A stretch of DNA of 64,000 nucleotides from contig JASFAU010000010.1 in NCBI GenBank assembly GCA_039704465.1, positions 248,001 through 312,000 of the forward strand, given 5' to 3'. Below are positions 60,873-64,000 of the stretch, one piece after another; the stretch's first letter is position 1; every line of letters starts with the position of its first letter. The translations under genes were made by a program, and so were the position numbers. Source of the stretch: Plasmodiophora brassicae (Eukaryota > Endomyxa > Phytomyxea > Plasmodiophorida > Plasmodiophoridae). Below the pieces are notes generated by a model. It did no database searches. It had not been told where the DNA came from and worked only from the letters and a program-made list of their open reading frames with translations.

Positions 60873-63800
60873 GTGGCCATTGCTCGCGCGAGGTGTTTGC
60901 AAATGTCGGATGCTGGCAGCGACGCTGACAGCGAATTTGATCTGGACAACTTCCTTGCTGCTGTCGACGGGTCTATAAGCGTCGATTTCGATGCTTGTCC
61001 AAACGGATGGGCTCCCGTCAACACATCCGAACTGGCATGCACACTGGGCATTGACGACGTGGATAGCTTCCTGTTACTACATGCCCGCAAAGAGCAGGAG
61101 AAGGTCATGCAAAGGATTCTTCAGCGACTCCCTGGTATTCGTTCGCCCAAAAACGTGCCCGCCTTCCAGCACATTCAGATATGGCTCTCTTCCCAAGTTC
61201 TCTCTCCGATGCTGGCGTTCATTAATCGTTTCATCGATGGCCTGAAGGTCACCGGTCCCGAACTTCTGGCGTTCGTTGCCATGGAACTGGATCTGGCATT
61301 CTATCAATGCTCACCATCGAGGTACTTCTCCAGCGCAAAGTTCGTCAAGCGAGCGGGCTGTCCCAGCCACGAGCGCTATATCGCCATCTTGAAAGCGCTT
61401 GGGGGCCGCCATAAGCAACGTGACGTGGACGAGTGGGAAGCTCCGCTGACTCATGATCCGGATGTCGCTCACGTCCTGGATATCGTCAGGCGTTTGTGTG
61501 CTTCTATCGGATTTGTACCGGATTGGTCCATCATCAGTGCTGACGACGATCATCTCCGATTATCGTCGCATGCTCAGGTTGATGCGGCCGGGTTACAGTA
61601 TCAGAAGAATCCGGTCAAAGGGTATGTTGTCCTCACAAGAGATTCGATCCGACCCTAACCTTGACCATGCACAGGGCTGGCGTCGTGCACCACAGCATGG
61701 TATCCGTCACATCGGGCCTCTATCTTGGCGGACACGTGGCTGCCAGGAATGAAACGGTGTCGGATTGCATGGAAGTATTATCGCGATCACTTTCGGGGGC
61801 ATCTGTGGCGTCAATGCGGTCATCCCGAATATCATCGCCCGTGATCGTGGATACAATGGCGATGAGACCAGGCGCACCGCTCTGGCGCAAGGGTCGGATG
61901 TTGTTGGAACGACAAAGAGGTCTAGGTCGCTGCCTTTTACGTTCGGCCAGGTCCCTGGCAAATCGCAAACTTCTATCTCTGAGAGTGGCAGCCGTTGTGC
62001 CTATTGGGCAGTACGACGTTATGACAACGGGAGGCAAGTGTACTTACTGGCATACCGCACCGGGATCGGGCGCGTTGTCATGTGCGAGACCACGCTTCCT
62101 CGAGCGGCTCCGGGTACCTGGACTTTTGTGTCCTGCAATCGCTGTGATCGGCCTCTTGCTCCATCACCACACCCACTGCTTTCTATGTTCGAGGCCGAGC
62201 TCATCCTGCAACTCACGATCTCCCAGCGTACTCCCGATTGGTTCCTACTCAGGCACTTTCGCATAACTGGCACCGGTTCTGCAGCTTCGTATTGTTTCAT
62301 CGCGAAACTGGCCCGAAATGATCCTGACTTCGAAATCGACCCCGAAACGAAGAGGGTACTTGATCTACTTGCGATCCAGTACGGGCGTCCAGAGGCTGAC
62401 CGCGGAGAAGGACGAGCAGATCGAACCTTTACTGAAGAAGACCTCAGGGCGATGACGAACGACACCCTTAAAGATCATTGCCGAGCGAAAGGTTTACGTC
62501 TTGGAGGCAAGAAGGAGGACCTGGTTAAACGTCTGATGGAACATGGTACTGGTGGAAGTGGTTGCGGCCAGTTTCGTCGAATCGAGGCTGCTCTAATGTC
62601 GACATGGTTCATGGCGCCGTTGAAGAAAGACCACCTGAAGATCGGTTCCCTGAACGAAACCAACGTTGAGCATGGGATTCGCCAGTTTGTGGAAAGACAT
62701 GGCAGTGGTCTGAAGGTTGTATGCCACAAGCAGTACGGTCTTCTGTGCCATCGTCGGCAACATGAAGCAGCGTTCTCGCCAGACCTGGTGGCTGTCCTGC
62801 ACTGTCCCCAAAGAGGAGCCTTTCTTTCTGGAATGGAATTTAAGACGCGCACGTCTAGAGACACCCTGCAAACCGACGAAGCACTATCCCGAGTTGTTGG
62901 CGCCTTCTGTCGCGTCAATGTGTCTACTGACGCTGCCTTGTTCCGAACCGCCGTTCCCAATCGATCTTATCGGGGTCAGCTTATCCACGATATGTCGTGT
63001 GGTGGCCTGGACGACTGGCTGTTCTGCATTTCATCGACGACCAGAATCATTAGGGTCGTGCACGTGCAGATTAACGTGGAAGATCGCGCGTGCTACTTGT
63101 CAAGTCTGTCGTTCATACGCGAACGATACCTTATGTGGATATACGGCGACGAACCAGTTCCAAAGTTCGATGAAGACGAATTCGGACACGCGATCGATGA
63201 CGTGACTGTACGTCAGACGTTGCAACTGTGGCGTACAGTAACTGCTGTGGTGATGGAAAGAGGCCAACCGCTGCCGAAAGGCAAGCATATCCTGCCGTCA
63301 CTGGTTGCCCTGTGGAACCGGATCAAGGGCGGCGTTGACGTGTACAGCAGATACCTCAAGAATCTACACTCCCGACACTCGTCGCTGAACCCCGTTCAAG
63401 CGATCTGGCTCAGGATCGTAATGACTCTCGTTTACAATGCTTACCAGTCGCACACCATGTGTCAGGTAATTCGACATCCAACGCAATTGCAACCCTTGAC
63501 TGACAACACTTACAAGGTTAACGACTTCCTAACGAATGAACAAGCATGCCAAACGTTCCACGCGTACCGGCGTGCCCGAAAGGATCAAGTGAGCTTCGGC
63601 GAGTTCGTGGAGGCTATCTCTGACGAAATCCCGAAGTTGTTGTCAGTCAGTCGACGTCCTTCACGTCGGTGTACCAGTTGCAGAAGATGGGGAGAGCGTC
63701 GGCGATGACGACAGGCATGGCGATATCACTTTCGCGTACAACAAGCGGGAGAAGTTTTACCAAGTCCCTTCGCTGGTCGCAAAGCGAATGAACAAGCGAC

Positions 63801-64000
63801 TGAAGCACCAGCAATCCAGTCTACACGGTAAACGTCTTACCTGCCTCGTGTGCTGCAGCCGGGTGCACGATGGTACGACGCCACATCTCGGGCGCCTGGG
63901 ATTCAAGACGTCATGGGCCTGCTCTGTCTGTGACGTTCCGCTTTGCAGGAAGAAGCGCTATAATGGCAGCTCGTGTTTCGAATTGTTTCACACTCGGCTG
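60873..64000 (+). mobile_element. piggyBac-type transposase with SAP and YqaJ/PD-(D/E)XK-like insertion, truncated by the window edge and probably frameshifted
   Basis: Exon 1 is 60873-61621 (or from 60903), then a 53-nt intron, then 61675 onward. Catalytic blocks of piggyBac DDD transposases: SADDDHLRL (Asp codons near 61542), NPVKG|AGVVHHSMVSVTSGLYLGG, DRGYNGDE (61843) with GTTKRSRSLPF, and KGGVDVYSRYL (Asp at 63337). The C-terminal zinc finger reads CLVCC..CSVCDVPLC..CFELFHT up to the edge. Between the second and third Asp lie DWFLLRHFRITGTGSAAS (a YqaJ-like start), a SAP motif (LRAMTNDTLKDHCRAKGLRL, 62430-62550), and FSPDLVAV.. SGMEFKT (62770-62843), a PD-(D/E)XK signature. The frame must change between about 61790 and 61840 with no AG available, and again near 63650. 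A decayed copy or sequence errors are both possible. Confidence 0.75.

Overview
The window reads as a gene-dense, GC-rich nuclear segment of a protist with short introns. I could place about 38 GT-AG introns by joining reading frames across conserved proteins. All are 46 to 73 nt, and the joined exons of every multi-exon gene add up to a whole number of codons. Genes lie on both strands, often a few hundred bases apart, and the housekeeping set is plainly eukaryotic (THOC1, eIF2-gamma, P4-ATPase, TTLL, GET1, Kv channel). The compactness, the short introns and a cluster of secreted lineage-specific proteins fit a plasmodiophorid-like rhizarian parasite. This placement is an inference from style, not from a marker gene.

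Layout. 0-3 kb: two tandem small paralogs (one cut by the left edge) and a secreted 560-residue protein. 3-5 kb: an inverted duplication and unclear coding fragments. 5-11.3 kb: polyprenyl diphosphate synthase, a type I membrane protein, GET1/WRB, three tandem four-helix membrane proteins, and NDP kinase. 11.3-17.4 kb: a degraded zone with inverted repeats, relics of a pogo/CENP-B-type transposase, a secreted GTPase-like protein with altered nucleotide motifs, and a broken paralog that keeps the canonical motifs. 17.6-45.8 kb: a housekeeping block with THOC1, an RWD-like membrane protein, a bromodomain-PHD protein, two paralogous type I membrane proteins around a coiled-coil/zinc protein and a PH-like protein, a Kv channel, a POT peptide transporter, a PIN-like protein, a MYND protein, a DEK-C protein, TTLL, eIF2-gamma and a P4 flippase.

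45.9-59.1 kb holds six secreted-protein genes. Five end in a shared domain whose order of motifs resembles a very divergent RhoGAP fold. The sixth shares their N-terminus but carries proline and glutamine repeats instead. Two of the promoters share a tandem motif. Several near-perfect DNA hairpins lie in gene-poor spots, including a spacerless 172-bp palindrome at 55.6 kb.

60.9-64.0 kb is a piggyBac-type transposase running off the right edge. It has all three catalytic-Asp blocks and a C-terminal Cys-rich finger. Between the second and third Asp lies a large insertion with a SAP motif and a YqaJ/PD-(D/E)XK-like nuclease signature. An apparent frameshift lies just before the second Asp block. 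The two candidates for something new are the secreted RhoGAP-like family and the nuclease-in-transposase arrangement.
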